A stretch of 64,000 nt of DNA from Bacteroidota bacterium (lineage in GTDB: Bacteria; Bacteroidota; Bacteroidia; B-17B0; Aurantibacillaceae): the NCBI GenBank assembly GCA_013297775.1, contig JAAFIL010000019.1, positions 1 through 64,000 of the forward strand, written 5' to 3'. Shown here one piece after another: positions 8,742-16,944 of this stretch (within the stretch, counting starts at the first letter, position 1; every line of letters starts with the position of its first letter). Position numbers and translations under genes: made by a program. The notes under the pieces are model-generated. The model saw nothing but the letters and a program-made list of their open reading frames with translations, ran no database searches and was not told where the DNA came from.

Positions 8742-9563
8742 ATGTACAAAAAACTTGCTGTAATTGTGTTTTGCGCTTGGTTCTTCTGTTCCAACGGTCA
8801 AACCTTATCGAAAGAAACCATTATTATTGAAACCGACTTTGGTAAATTAAAAGTAAAACTTTACGAAGAAACCCCTCTGCATAAAGCTAATTTTTTAAAA
8901 CTGGTGCGCGAAAAATTTTACGATAGTTTATTGTTTCACCGCATCATTAACGGATTTATGATTCAAGGGGGCGACCCTGCCAGTAAACGCGCTAACGACA
9001 CTGCCCAATTAGGCGATGGCGATGTGGCCTACCGCCTACCCGCCGAAATAAACCCTGCGTTAATTCACAAAAAAGGGGCTTTGGCAGCGGCGCGCGACGG
9101 CGATGATGTAAACCCTAACTTCGAATCGAGTGGTTGTCAATTTTACATCGTGCAAGGTAAAGTGCGCACTAAAGAAGACCTACAAAAGTACGAAGCGCGC
9201 ATTAATAAAACACGCTATACCAATTGCGCCAATGCCTATTTAAAAAGTGCAGAGGGACAAACTCAAAAGCAACTTTACAACCGACTTAAACAAGAAACAA
9301 AAACCGATAGTGCCGAAGTGGTTAATAAACAAATCGAATTAGCCATTAAAAAACAATACGACCTAAAACCCGAGTACACTTTTACGTCCTATCAAACCGA
9401 TAGGTATATGAATGTTGGTGGTACGCCTCATTTAGATGGCACTTATACTGTTTTTGGAGAAGTTGTAGAAGGACTATTGGTGTTAGATAAACTAGCCGCT
9501 GTTAAAACAAACACTAACGACAGACCTTTAACAAATATCCGCATGAGAATTTATGTAAAGTAA
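8742..9563 (+). CDS. Exported cyclophilin-type peptidyl-prolyl isomerase
   Basis: 273 residues; MYKKLAVIVFCAWFFCSNGQ is a signal peptide, so the enzyme should act on folding proteins in the periplasm. The cyclophilin fold starts with IETDFGKLKVKLYEE; LLFHRIINGFMIQGGDPASK (about residues 65-84) is the family signature, including the catalytic Arg in FHR and the Gln-Gly-Gly-Asp loop. Later FESSGCQFYIVQGK matches the conserved SQFFI region. An insertion of about 80 residues rich in Lys, Tyr and Gln (about 142-220) separates this from the last strands (YTVFGEVVEGLLVLDKL); this extended form is usual in Bacteroidota. It is divergent from the lipoprotein gene at 8325-8696. Confidence 0.93.
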   Translation: MYKKLAVIVFCAWFFCSNGQTLSKETIIIETDFGKLKVKLYEETPLHKANFLKLVREKFYDSLLFHRIINGFMIQGGDPASKRANDTAQLGDGDVAYRLPAEINPALIHKKGALAAARDGDDVNPNFESSGCQFYIVQGKVRTKEDLQKYEARINKTRYTNCANAYLKSAEGQTQKQLYNRLKQETKTDSAEVVNKQIELAIKKQYDLKPEYTFTSYQTDRYMNVGGTPHLDGTYTVFGEVVEGLLVLDKLAAVKTNTNDRPLTNIRMRIYVK

Positions 9564-9573
9564 ATAAAAATAG

Positions 9574-9581
9574 TATTTTTG
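9574..9581 (+). promoter_or_regulatory. Candidate -7 box for the outer-membrane barrel gene
   Basis: TATTTTTG fits TAnnTTTG exactly, 50 bases before the ATG at 9632. Only a weak TTA is found in the -33 position. Confidence 0.45.
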
Positions 9582-9631
9582 TTTTCTAAACTTATTAAAA
9601 ATTAGTCTTCAAAATTAGCAACAACAAAATT

Positions 9632-10291
9632 ATGAAAACAAACAGCTTAAAAGTAGCAGCCATTGTAGCGAGTATATTTACATCCTCGCTTTTTGCACAA
9701 AACATCGAAGCCAGTATGATTACCAAGGCTAACAGTGAAGAAGATTTAATTGAAAAAGGTTCAAACTTTGTTAACCTGTATTATGGAGTTAATATCTTAA
9801 CCTCAATTTATAAGGCGGTTGCCTCTGCCGATGCCATCGATATTAAAGTAAGAGGTATTGGGCCTGTTGGTTTAGTTTATGAACATTTAGTAACCGATAA
9901 AATTGGTATTGGTGGTGAGTTTAGTTATTCATCCACAAGGGTAACCTATCGCGAGGAGGCATTCACATCAATTGGAGGAGTCACGCCTACATACGACTAC
10001 ACTTGGGAATTTTCAACCATTCGCGCCATGTTCAGAGCCAATTTTCATTTTGCAGATGCCGAAAAATTTGATGCTTATGGTTTAATAAGTGCTGGTTACC
10101 GAAGAAATGACTATTCGTTCACCTCCAACGATCCATTTGGGACAGTAAATGTTAAAATCCCTAATTTCATTCCGTTTGGTATTAAACCAGGTATTGGTTT
10201 CCGTTATTTCTTTACGCCAAACATTGGTCTTAACGCCGAAATTGCAGCAGGCACACCCCTGATATGTGGGGGTTTAAGTTTTAAATTCTAA
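9632..10291 (+). CDS. Outer-membrane beta-barrel protein
   Basis: 219 residues starting MKTNSLKVAAIVASIFTSSLFAQ, a signal peptide cleaved after FAQ. The mature sequence alternates hydrophobic and polar residues in strands (VGLVYEHLVTDKIGIGGEFSYS, then ISAGYRR, then FGIKPGIGFRYFFTPNIGLN) and ends with CGGLSFKF, with a terminal Phe, as expected for a small outer-membrane barrel (OmpW or porin-like class). The role is unknown. It is separated from the cyclophilin gene by 68 bases with a -7 box, so it can be transcribed alone, and it borders a long repeat island on its right. Confidence 0.8.
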   Translation: MKTNSLKVAAIVASIFTSSLFAQNIEASMITKANSEEDLIEKGSNFVNLYYGVNILTSIYKAVASADAIDIKVRGIGPVGLVYEHLVTDKIGIGGEFSYSSTRVTYREEAFTSIGGVTPTYDYTWEFSTIRAMFRANFHFADAEKFDAYGLISAGYRRNDYSFTSNDPFGTVNVKIPNFIPFGIKPGIGFRYFFTPNIGLNAEIAAGTPLICGGLSFKF

Positions 10292-10318
10292 TACCAAGTT
10301 TATTTATCTATTATTTTT

Positions 10319-10541
10319 TGGGCGTGCCCCCTTATCTGTTTAGAATGTTCGCCTTCGCCAATAGCCAGTGAAGTAGGTAAAAGATTAGTTCTAAAATTGA
10401 GATCGGGGTCGGGCTATCGGCTTTAGCCAATGCAGCTTTGGCGGCTTTTGTTGCGGCTGCGGGGTCTTCGTGCCTCAGCCGCCTCGCTCGCACAAAAGCA
10501 CGCCAAACCCTGCATTGGGCTGTCGCCTCTATCCCTCACGT
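10319..10541 (-). repeat. Structured dispersed repeat family B, copy 1
   Basis: Read on the (-) strand, it begins GTGAGGGATAGAGGCGACAG and ends GGGGGCACGCCCAA. It shares the end sequences, the central GCGAGG..GGCTGAGGCACGAAGACCCCGC block and the stem layout with copies at 30102-30345 and 42461-42682. Confidence 0.8.
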
Positions 10542-10606
10542 AAAAAGAGTGAAACTCTAATTGGAAGAAGACTTTACTTTAGATTAAGAATGATTAATTG
10601 CCCTGT

Positions 10607-10740
10607 CTCGTCCTTGTTTAGCGAAGCGTAACGAGGACGTTTTAGAACTGCGTTTGTAACGCAGATAAAGCTATCGTGTGGGCGTTACAAACGCCCGTTT
10701 AGCCCGTCCTCGTTTCCGCTAACGCTCAAACAAGGACGAG
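10607..10740. repeat. 134-bp palindromic repeat (family A), copy 2
   Basis: Same 134-bp length and same nested stems as 6355-6488: outer CTCGTCCTTG / CAAGGACGAG and inner GCGTTTGTAACGC / GCGTTACAAACGC. Most differences from copy 1 fall in the apical spacer. Confidence 0.85.
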
Positions 10741-10862
10741 GGAGATGTTGCTTTACATTTTACAGCTTTTGAGGTGGCTAAAACACACCATACATTTAAT
10801 AAGCCTCTTTTATACTGAGGACAAGTTCGCAAAACAACTAGCCATTGCATCTTTAACCCTAA

Positions 10863-10955
10863 ATTTCAAGAAATCGGACACTTTAGAATAAAATAGCTAA
10901 CTCTGTAAAACACTTAAAATCAAAACTTAAAAAATGAGTTAGATGGAAATAGACC
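10863..10955 (+). repeat. Dispersed repeat family C, copy 2
   Basis: ATTTCAAGAAATCGGACA, TTTAGAATAAAATAGCTAAC, TCTGTAAAACACTTAAAATC and AAATGAGTTAGATGGAAATA match copies at 6211-6300 and 30363-30460. Confidence 0.75.
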
Positions 10956-10976
10956 GTTCAAAAAAAGAACCGCCTA

Positions 10977-11044
10977 CGATTAAGTAAAGTAAGGATTCCA
11001 GTATAAATCACTTGTAAGAAATCCTCACAGTAACTTAATCGTAG
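10977..11044. repeat. Stem-loop with about 20-bp imperfect arms
   Basis: ACGATTAAGTAAAGTAAGG on the left and a CCTCACAGTAACTTAATCGT arm on the right are imperfect reverse complements around a 25-base loop. It lies directly after family C copy 2, as element D and palindrome A lie after copy 1. A second local hairpin (CCTGTCCCGAA.. / ..GACAGG) follows at about 11046-11088. Confidence 0.55.
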
Positions 11045-11215
11045 CCTGTCCCGAATTCACTTCGGGCATTAACCGCACTAAGACAGGTAGTGCGCCAAAA
11101 AAATGGCTTCTGCTGTCTAATTGCGGTTTAATTTCATCGCCATTCTTGTCCTTTAAGTAACTTTCAAAGGAATAGGTTAGGGCTTCTCTCACGTAAAAGA
11201 GTTCATTTTAACCGT

Positions 11216-11381
11216 AAATAGACAGTTGAAATCTATTACAAAACAAAATCTGCGGCAGCTATTAAAAAGGCTCGGCTCTCCGGTCTTCAAAATAGCGTTA
11301 GCTATTCTTACAGTCCTCGAACCTGTGCTTCCTAATATCCTTGCAGCTTTTGTCTTTCACTACGATTTCAACCGTCTATTT
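11216..11381. repeat. Inverted-repeat-bounded element (family D), copy 2
   Basis: The left arm AAATAGACAGTTGAAATC and right arm GATTTCAACCGTCTATTT are near-perfect reverse complements. The element also contains the local palindrome AATAGCGTTAGCTATT. The GAAATCTATTAC border is shared with the element at 6515-6673. Confidence 0.7.
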
Positions 11382-11619
11382 TCAGTTTAAACCATTTGTG
11401 AGATTACTGCAAGCTAAAAGCCTTTCTGAACAAGAGCTTCGGGGAGTTCTATCCTTTATCAAAATTGTGGCAAGCCAGTAAAATCGTTTTTCATAGCTTA
11501 AAAAAATCTTTAAATTCCAGTAGAAATCCCTTGCAGCGGCCTCTTTGTATATACCAATGAAAATAACGACTTTTTATTCCACTCTTTTTTAAAACATCAA
11601 CGACCATTCATTCCTCTCT

Positions 11620-11852
11620 GCCTTTGCGAACTTTGCGTCCTTTGCGTGCCATTCAAACCCCAATAACCAATCCATCTTTCCTTTCCGCCTTTGCGAACTT
11701 TGCGCCTTTAGCGTGCCATTCAAACCCCAATAACCAATCCATCTTTCCTTTCCGCCTTTGCGAACTTTGCGTCCTTTGCGTGCCATTCAAACCCCAATAA
11801 CCAATCCATCTTTCCTTTCCGCCTTTGCGAACTTTGCGTCCTTTAGCGTGCC
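11620..11852. repeat. 67-bp tandem repeat, about 3.5 copies
   Basis: GCCTTTGCGAACTTTGCG recurs at 11620, 11687, 11754 and 11821, an exact 67-base period. Units contain CTTTGCGTGCCATTCAAACC and CCAATAACCAATCCATC. The only variation seen is GTCCTTTGCG versus GCCTTTAGCG-type changes. The reverse complement carries the GGCACGCAAAGG..GCAAAGTTCGCAAAGG motif dispersed elsewhere in the window. Confidence 0.92.
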
Positions 11853-11925
11853 AAAACTATTTTACACACAAAACCTCCAATCCTTTATATCGTTTAACCC
11901 AAAGCCTTTCCCGAAAAAATTAAAT

Positions 11926-13671
11926 TTAAACCTCTAAAGGCAATTGCTTACTCACTAAAAACGGACCCATTACCAAATAATCTAAATCCGAATTTACAAA
12001 AGAATGTATGGCATCTTGAGGCGAACACACAATAGGCTCACTTTTAATATTAAACGAAGTATTTAAAATAACAGGATGACCCGTTAAAGCTTTAAATGCC
12101 GTTAATAAACGTCGGGTGTGTTTATTCTCTTCCTCATTCACCGTTTGAATGCGCACCGTTCCATCTACATGTGTAATGGCTGGCATCAGCTGTTGGTACT
12201 CTTCCTTAACCCCGTAAACCAATAGCATATACGGATTGGGTAAATGAAAAGTAAAATAAGTACTACATTCTTCTTCACTAACAATAGCTGCAAATGGTCG
12301 AAAGCCTTCTCGAAATTTAATTCGCCGATTGATAGTATCTTTCATGTTGGCAGGAAACGGACTCGCAAAAATACTGCGGTTTCCCAAGGCACGCGGACCA
12401 TATTCCATAGCCCCTTGAAACCATCCAATAATATATTCTTGTTGCAGAATGCGCGCCGTCAAATCATAAATACCCTCGCCCACTAATTTATAATTGACCT
12501 TAGCCGCTTTTAATGCCGCCTCGTAATCGCTGTCGCTGTAAGCATGTCCTAAAAAAGCAGTTTTCATCACGTATTGGCGTGGTCGGTTCAATTGCTCGTG
12601 AGCCAGTAAAAACGCACTTCCTAAAGAGGTTCCAGAATCGCCCGCTGCTGGTTGAATAAAAATATGTTTGAATAATCCAGATTGAATCAACTTGCCATTA
12701 GCAACACTATTTAACGCCACACCGCCCGCCAAACAAATGGCATCGGCTCCTGTTGCTTTTTTTAAATACGCTCCAAAATGTAAAAACAATTCTTCAACAA
12801 TGCGTTGCGCACTCGCCGCTACATCTTTTTCTTTCTGATTCCAATTGCCCGCCTCCGTTTTAGAAGGCCCAAATAAACTATTAAATTTTTTGCTGACCCC
12901 ACTTTTTCGCGAATAGTGGTAACTAAAATACGACATGTCAAAGCTATACTTGCCCTCTGCTTCAAACTGAAATAAACTGCGCATGTCCTTATACACTTGG
13001 CCATTGGCGTTTCCAAACGATGCCAAAGCCATTAATTTACCAGGTCCCTCAATAAGTTTAAAGCCAAGGTGCATCGAAATGGCTTGATAAAACGCACCTA
13101 AAGAATAAGGCGTATCTACCGTTCCTAATTTGGCTAAACGATTACCTTTGCCATGCGCAAATAGAGTGGTAGCCCATTCGCCCGCTCCATCAACGGTTAA
13201 AATAGCCGCCTCATAAAATCCCGATGGATAGAAAGCACTTGCCGCATGGCACAAATGATGCTCTTGATAATGAAACTGAAACTTGGCTCGCGCACCGCCT
13301 TCAAAAGTATTCCGAATGCGCTTTGGCAAACGATACATATCTTTTAAATAATTCAACATCCCTAAATTTTCTTCTACTTTAAAGTGCCGTTGCTCTTTTA
13401 AAAGTTTGGGCACCTTATCAAAAAATTTAAAAAAGTAATGAGGAATATGACGAATGGTTAAACCAGGTTTCCAAAAAAAAGTGATGTGATCCACATCGGC
13501 AATCGTAATATTCGCAAAGTCTAAACAAGCTTGTATAGATTTAACCGGGAATTGACCGTCGTGTTTTTTACGAGTTAACCGCTCTTCTTCAATTGCAAAA
13601 ACTAAAACTTCATTAATAATAATCGAAGCCGAAGAATCGTGTCCAAATGCGTTAATACCAATAATAATCAT
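11926..13671 (-). CDS. Carbamoyltransferase of the NodU/CmcH family
   Basis: 581 residues, usual length for the family. These cytoplasmic enzymes transfer a carbamoyl group from carbamoyl phosphate (through carbamoyl-AMP) to a hydroxyl of a sugar or antibiotic. The N-terminal Kae1/ASKHA-like domain starts MIIIGINAFGHDSSASI, with EEERLTRKKHDGQFP (family signature) and HHLCHAASAF (about residue 140; metal-binding histidines) followed by LTVDGAGEWAT. The C-terminal domain has FQGAMEYGPRALGNRSI and REGFRPFAAIV, which are typical. It is the last gene of a (-) operon with a glycosyltransferase, a DUF2304 protein and a TPR membrane protein. The natural substrate is therefore probably a surface sugar or glycolipid; that is an inference from context. 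Confidence 0.93.
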   Translation of the reverse strand: MIIIGINAFGHDSSASIIINEVLVFAIEEERLTRKKHDGQFPVKSIQACLDFANITIADVDHITFFWKPGLTIRHIPHYFFKFFDKVPKLLKEQRHFKVEENLGMLNYLKDMYRLPKRIRNTFEGGARAKFQFHYQEHHLCHAASAFYPSGFYEAAILTVDGAGEWATTLFAHGKGNRLAKLGTVDTPYSLGAFYQAISMHLGFKLIEGPGKLMALASFGNANGQVYKDMRSLFQFEAEGKYSFDMSYFSYHYSRKSGVSKKFNSLFGPSKTEAGNWNQKEKDVAASAQRIVEELFLHFGAYLKKATGADAICLAGGVALNSVANGKLIQSGLFKHIFIQPAAGDSGTSLGSAFLLAHEQLNRPRQYVMKTAFLGHAYSDSDYEAALKAAKVNYKLVGEGIYDLTARILQQEYIIGWFQGAMEYGPRALGNRSIFASPFPANMKDTINRRIKFREGFRPFAAIVSEEECSTYFTFHLPNPYMLLVYGVKEEYQQLMPAITHVDGTVRIQTVNEEENKHTRRLLTAFKALTGHPVILNTSFNIKSEPIVCSPQDAIHSFVNSDLDYLVMGPFLVSKQLPLEV

Positions 13672-13675
13672 ACCT

Positions 13676-15634
13676 CTATTTTCCTTTACTAGTTAAAGCT
13701 AAATTCAAATTGCCTTTTAATAATTCGTTAGTCGGGTCTATGCGTAAGCCTTTCTGCCCCGCTTCTATAGCCTTATCCCATTGCTTTAATTGATTGTATG
13801 CCGAACACATATTGTTATAAGCTAACGCATAATCGGGTTTCAATCGAAGCGATTGCTGGCAGGCTTCTATGCAAGCCTCGAACTGACCCACATTGTAATA
13901 CGCCAAACTTAACTCTATATAATTTTCGGGACTCACATTCGCTTTGGCATTTTTAATAGCCGCTTCCAATTTAATGGTATTAATATCCTCTGGGTGATTA
14001 GCATTTAATTCTACCTCGGGTTTTAATACAGCCAATCCAGCGTGTGCAGGGCTTAATAGCAAGCCATCGTTAACCGTTTTTAAAGCCTCGCCATAACGTT
14101 TATTTTTTAGTAGATGCTTTGCATAATACACATACCATTCGGGATTTTGCGAGTCTAAACTTTTCGCTTTTAAAAAATCAACTTCGGCCTCTGCGGGGCG
14201 GTTGGTAGCCGATTTGAGAATACCTGTATTAATGTATAAATACGAATAATCGGGCCATTGCAAACTAGCTTGTGTAAACGCCGCTTCGGCTTCAGCAAAA
14301 GCAGCACGCTGCATTAACGCATTGCCATAATTCATCCAGTTACGCCCATTGCGAGGCGATTTAAGCGTGGCTTCTTTCCACACCGATTCACCACTACTCC
14401 AAATTTTATTTTGTTGATACGTGCCATATCCATGCAAGGCAATACACACTGGCAAGGCAACACTATAAAATTTAGTTAACGAAAACCGATTGGCGTAAGT
14501 TTGATGCAACCAAATAAACCCATACACCAATGCGATGCTTAAGCCTATGTAAGCAAAAAATGGACGATGATCGTTTAACACCTCCGACAAAGGAATGATG
14601 CTAGATGTAGGTGCTAACGCCAACAAAAACCAAGCCAAGCCAAAAGCTAATAAAGGATGCTGTTGCGAACTCCGATAAATAATGTAGCCCAAGCCTATTA
14701 AAAAACCCATGCCTATTAAAAACCTATCGTCGGTAATCGTTTTTAAAAATTCCCAATCGGTATCTATCACTAAATTAAATGGAAGAAAAAAATTATTGAA
14801 GTAATGAATAATCACAAAAGGTTGACTAATTAAATACGACCAACGATCGGTGTTGCCCGAGTCCCAAGTTTTGGGAGTCATCCGTTGCGAAAACAAAAAC
14901 AAAAAAATAATTACTGCCAAAGGCCATACATTACGTTTTAAAACCACCACTACATTAGAAAAGTGAAACGGATGCTTGTCAATAGCCTTGCGTTCCTCAA
15001 ACAACAATTGATACACCATTAACAACGGCACAAACATAATGGCTGGCTCTTTTACACTAAAGCCTATTACCAAAGGAATTAAATATAAAAAATACCTGCG
15101 CCAATATCCCGACTTTAAATACATCAAAAAACTAATCAATACCATTAATGTCGAAAACGAATCGGCGCGCGCAATAATGTAATTAATGGTTTGACTATTG
15201 GCGGTGTGTACACAAAAAAAAGTACTTAAAAACAAAGCCCATAAAAAATTGGAAACGGCATTGGTACAAGGCTTCAATAACTGCTTGGCAAAACAAAATA
15301 AGCAATACCCCAATAGAAGTAAACAACAAAAAATAGAGAGGTGATAATAAAACGGATTGGGCAACGCTTGGCCACCAATGGCATAATCAATTGTATTAAG
15401 CGTGGTTAAGCCTGGGCGGTAAGCCTGATTTTTAGGTAAGGAGCTAGTTGTTGTTGCATCTACAAAAAACTGAGGAATATTTTTTAGCGAGCGGATGGCT
15501 GCGTTGCTAACTATCGTGTGTTCATCATCAAACTCAAATGGGTTGTAAAAATGATTGCTATAAACCAATACCACAACCAACACGGCTAAAAAAGCAAACA
15601 TACTTTTTTTAATAGGAGAGAGCGAGTTAATCAT
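13676..15634 (-). CDS. Polytopic membrane protein with C-terminal TPR repeats (TMTC/PMT-like)
   Basis: 652 residues. An N-terminal membrane domain of about 10-11 hydrophobic helices (residues 12-400) begins SMFAFLAVLVVVLVYS and has an early acidic loop FEFDDEHTIVSN, consistent with the Asp/Glu-containing first loop of GT-C glycosyltransferases. The C-terminal 250 residues are at least five TPR units (SPRNGRNWMNYGNALMQRAA, PDYALAYNNMCSAYNQLKQW). This layout resembles TMTC-type O-mannosyltransferases. It lies 4 bases from the carbamoyltransferase start and 20 from the DUF2304 gene, so these are co-transcribed. A glycan or protein glycosylation role is likely, but the exact reaction cannot be read from the sequence. 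Confidence 0.8.
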   Translation of the reverse strand: MINSLSPIKKSMFAFLAVLVVVLVYSNHFYNPFEFDDEHTIVSNAAIRSLKNIPQFFVDATTTSSLPKNQAYRPGLTTLNTIDYAIGGQALPNPFYYHLSIFCCLLLLGYCLFCFAKQLLKPCTNAVSNFLWALFLSTFFCVHTANSQTINYIIARADSFSTLMVLISFLMYLKSGYWRRYFLYLIPLVIGFSVKEPAIMFVPLLMVYQLLFEERKAIDKHPFHFSNVVVVLKRNVWPLAVIIFLFLFSQRMTPKTWDSGNTDRWSYLISQPFVIIHYFNNFFLPFNLVIDTDWEFLKTITDDRFLIGMGFLIGLGYIIYRSSQQHPLLAFGLAWFLLALAPTSSIIPLSEVLNDHRPFFAYIGLSIALVYGFIWLHQTYANRFSLTKFYSVALPVCIALHGYGTYQQNKIWSSGESVWKEATLKSPRNGRNWMNYGNALMQRAAFAEAEAAFTQASLQWPDYSYLYINTGILKSATNRPAEAEVDFLKAKSLDSQNPEWYVYYAKHLLKNKRYGEALKTVNDGLLLSPAHAGLAVLKPEVELNANHPEDINTIKLEAAIKNAKANVSPENYIELSLAYYNVGQFEACIEACQQSLRLKPDYALAYNNMCSAYNQLKQWDKAIEAGQKGLRIDPTNELLKGNLNLALTSKGK

Positions 15635-15654
15635 AAAATTATAAATAAGTCCAT

Positions 15655-16017
15655 TTATTCTTCTTTTGTTTTTTCATTCAACTGTTCATTCAAACGTTCG
15701 TTTAACAAAGCAACCTCTTGTGTTAAGTTTTTGATTTGACCCCGTTGACGTGAAAGCAGTACACTCAAATGTAAACAGTAAACTATAATTAGTAAAAATA
15801 AAACAATATATAAAACAGAAGGTGGGTAATACACCCCAAAAAAATCGGCCATCACTTCGATGCCGCTGCGCCAAAAAGCAATCACATTTAAAAACACCGC
15901 ACTCAACACCCAAATAATGCTGAACTCTTCGCGCAATTGTTTTTTAGCCACTAACTTAAACACTATAAATAAAAAAATAAGTGTAGTACCAATGCTAATG
16001 TATTGAATAAACGACAT
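15655..16017 (-). CDS. DUF2304 family membrane protein
   Basis: 120 residues with three hydrophobic segments (about 5-20, 35-50, 66-88) and a C-terminal coiled-coil-like tail rich in Leu, Asn, Glu and Lys. The layout and the sequence EEFSIIWVLSAVFL followed by a Trp-Arg-Ser-Gly stretch match DUF2304, a small membrane family usually encoded beside polyprenyl-phosphate glycosyltransferases, which it may help anchor or regulate. It is placed 2 bases after the glycosyltransferase gene in the same operon, as expected for this pairing. Confidence 0.8.
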   Translation of the reverse strand: MSFIQYISIGTTLIFLFIVFKLVAKKQLREEFSIIWVLSAVFLNVIAFWRSGIEVMADFFGVYYPPSVLYIVLFLLIIVYCLHLSVLLSRQRGQIKNLTQEVALLNERLNEQLNEKTKEE

Positions 16018-16019
16018 GG

Positions 16020-16745
16020 CTAGGCTTTTTTATTGAATAAAAAATTTAACTTAATAAATAAAATGGCGAGGCTCACTTTAATCATATAATACAACGATGA
16101 AAACCCAGAGATAGAAGACTCCCCCCCTTCTCTATCGCGCATAAAAACAGGTATTTCGGTAATACTCAATCCCTTTAGCCGACCATATACAATCACTTCT
16201 GGCTCGGGATATTTATCAGGATAATACTCAGCAAAAAGGGTAATGGCCTTTCGGTTAAACAAGCGATAACCCGAAGTAGAATCATAAACCTTTTGCCCTG
16301 TACACGCCCAAATTAATCCATTTAAAATACGAATACCAAAACGGCGCATGGCGGTAGATTGAAACCCTTCCCATTTTAAATACCGCGATCCTAAACAGAT
16401 ATCGCATCCTGTTTTTAAAGCCGCTTCTAATAATTTTGGCACTTCCGAGGGCGGGTGTTGCCCATCTCCATCCATTTGTAAGGCATAATCGAATTGATAA
16501 CGCTGGGCGTATTTAATGCCACTTTGCACCGCCCCGCCAATGCCTAAATTATTTGGTAAATTCAAATAATGGGGGGCATGTTTTTGAAGGCAAGCTAAAG
16601 TGCCATCGGTAGATAAATCATTAATTGGTAAAATAGTAAACTGTGCGTTGCCCCATTGAAGTGGTTTTAATTCGTTTAATAGCGGCACAATATTTTGTGC
16701 TTCGTTATAACACGGAATGATTATTAAAACTTTCAAATGTTCCAC
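16020..16745 (-). CDS. Family 2 glycosyltransferase (dolichyl/polyprenyl-phosphate mannosyltransferase type)
   Basis: 241 residues with a GT-A fold: IIIPCYNEAQNIVPLL at the N-terminus (nucleotide binding), NDLSTDGT, then MDGDGQHPPSEV (the metal-binding DxD region, about residues 92-103) and YDSTSGYRLFNRKAI, closest to DPM1/polyprenyl-phosphate sugar transferases. Such enzymes load a sugar from NDP- or GDP-sugar onto a lipid phosphate at the inner membrane. A hydrophobic C-terminal helix (about 215-235) could attach it to the membrane. It is the first gene of the four-gene operon ending with the carbamoyltransferase. Confidence 0.92.
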   Translation of the reverse strand: MEHLKVLIIIPCYNEAQNIVPLLNELKPLQWGNAQFTILPINDLSTDGTLACLQKHAPHYLNLPNNLGIGGAVQSGIKYAQRYQFDYALQMDGDGQHPPSEVPKLLEAALKTGCDICLGSRYLKWEGFQSTAMRRFGIRILNGLIWACTGQKVYDSTSGYRLFNRKAITLFAEYYPDKYPEPEVIVYGRLKGLSITEIPVFMRDREGGESSISGFSSLYYMIKVSLAILFIKLNFLFNKKA

Positions 16746-16814
16746 AGTTTTCGTTAAATAGGCACACCAAAATACAAATAAAATTTAGGTGTGCCAACTA
16801 GAATAAGTGGTTAA

Positions 16815-16933
16815 TACCAATTATCATTATACTACGTTAAAACTGTTTTAGTATAACTGTACACCAGCAACGTCTCCTAAAAATTGATGCCTGCCTTGTT
16901 ATAACCCAAACCATTTTATAAATGATATTGGTA
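16815..16933. repeat. MITE-like inverted-repeat element (family E), copy 1
   Basis: Bounded by TACCAATTATCATT and AATGATATTGGTA, which are reverse complements apart from one base of indel, and flanked by A/T at both ends. It occupies most of the 199-bp gap between the glycosyltransferase and methyltransferase genes. No coding capacity. Confidence 0.7.
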
Positions 16934-16944
16934 TCTTTTGCGGT

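Larger units (their letters stand above)
10292..11925. other. Gene-free repeat island 2 (1.6 kb)
   Basis: The largest non-coding gap in the window. From left to right it holds element B (10319-10541), palindrome A (10607-10740), family C (10863-10955), a hairpin with ACGATTAAGT / ACTTAATCGT arms (about 10977-11044), further local hairpins, inverted element D (11216-11381) and a 67-bp tandem repeat (11620-11852). No gene, RNA gene or transposase fragment is recognisable. Confidence 0.75.

Noticed and set aside
11589-11786. A 65-residue (-) open frame with a repeated Lys/Arg/Gly-rich sequence
   Set aside because: It is created by the 67-bp tandem repeat: its residues repeat with the period of the DNA, and it has no start context, no domain and no partner.
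11620-11852. Possible CRISPR array at the 67-bp repeat
   Set aside because: The whole 67 bases are repeated with no variable spacers, units are longer than CRISPR repeats, and no cas genes are present.
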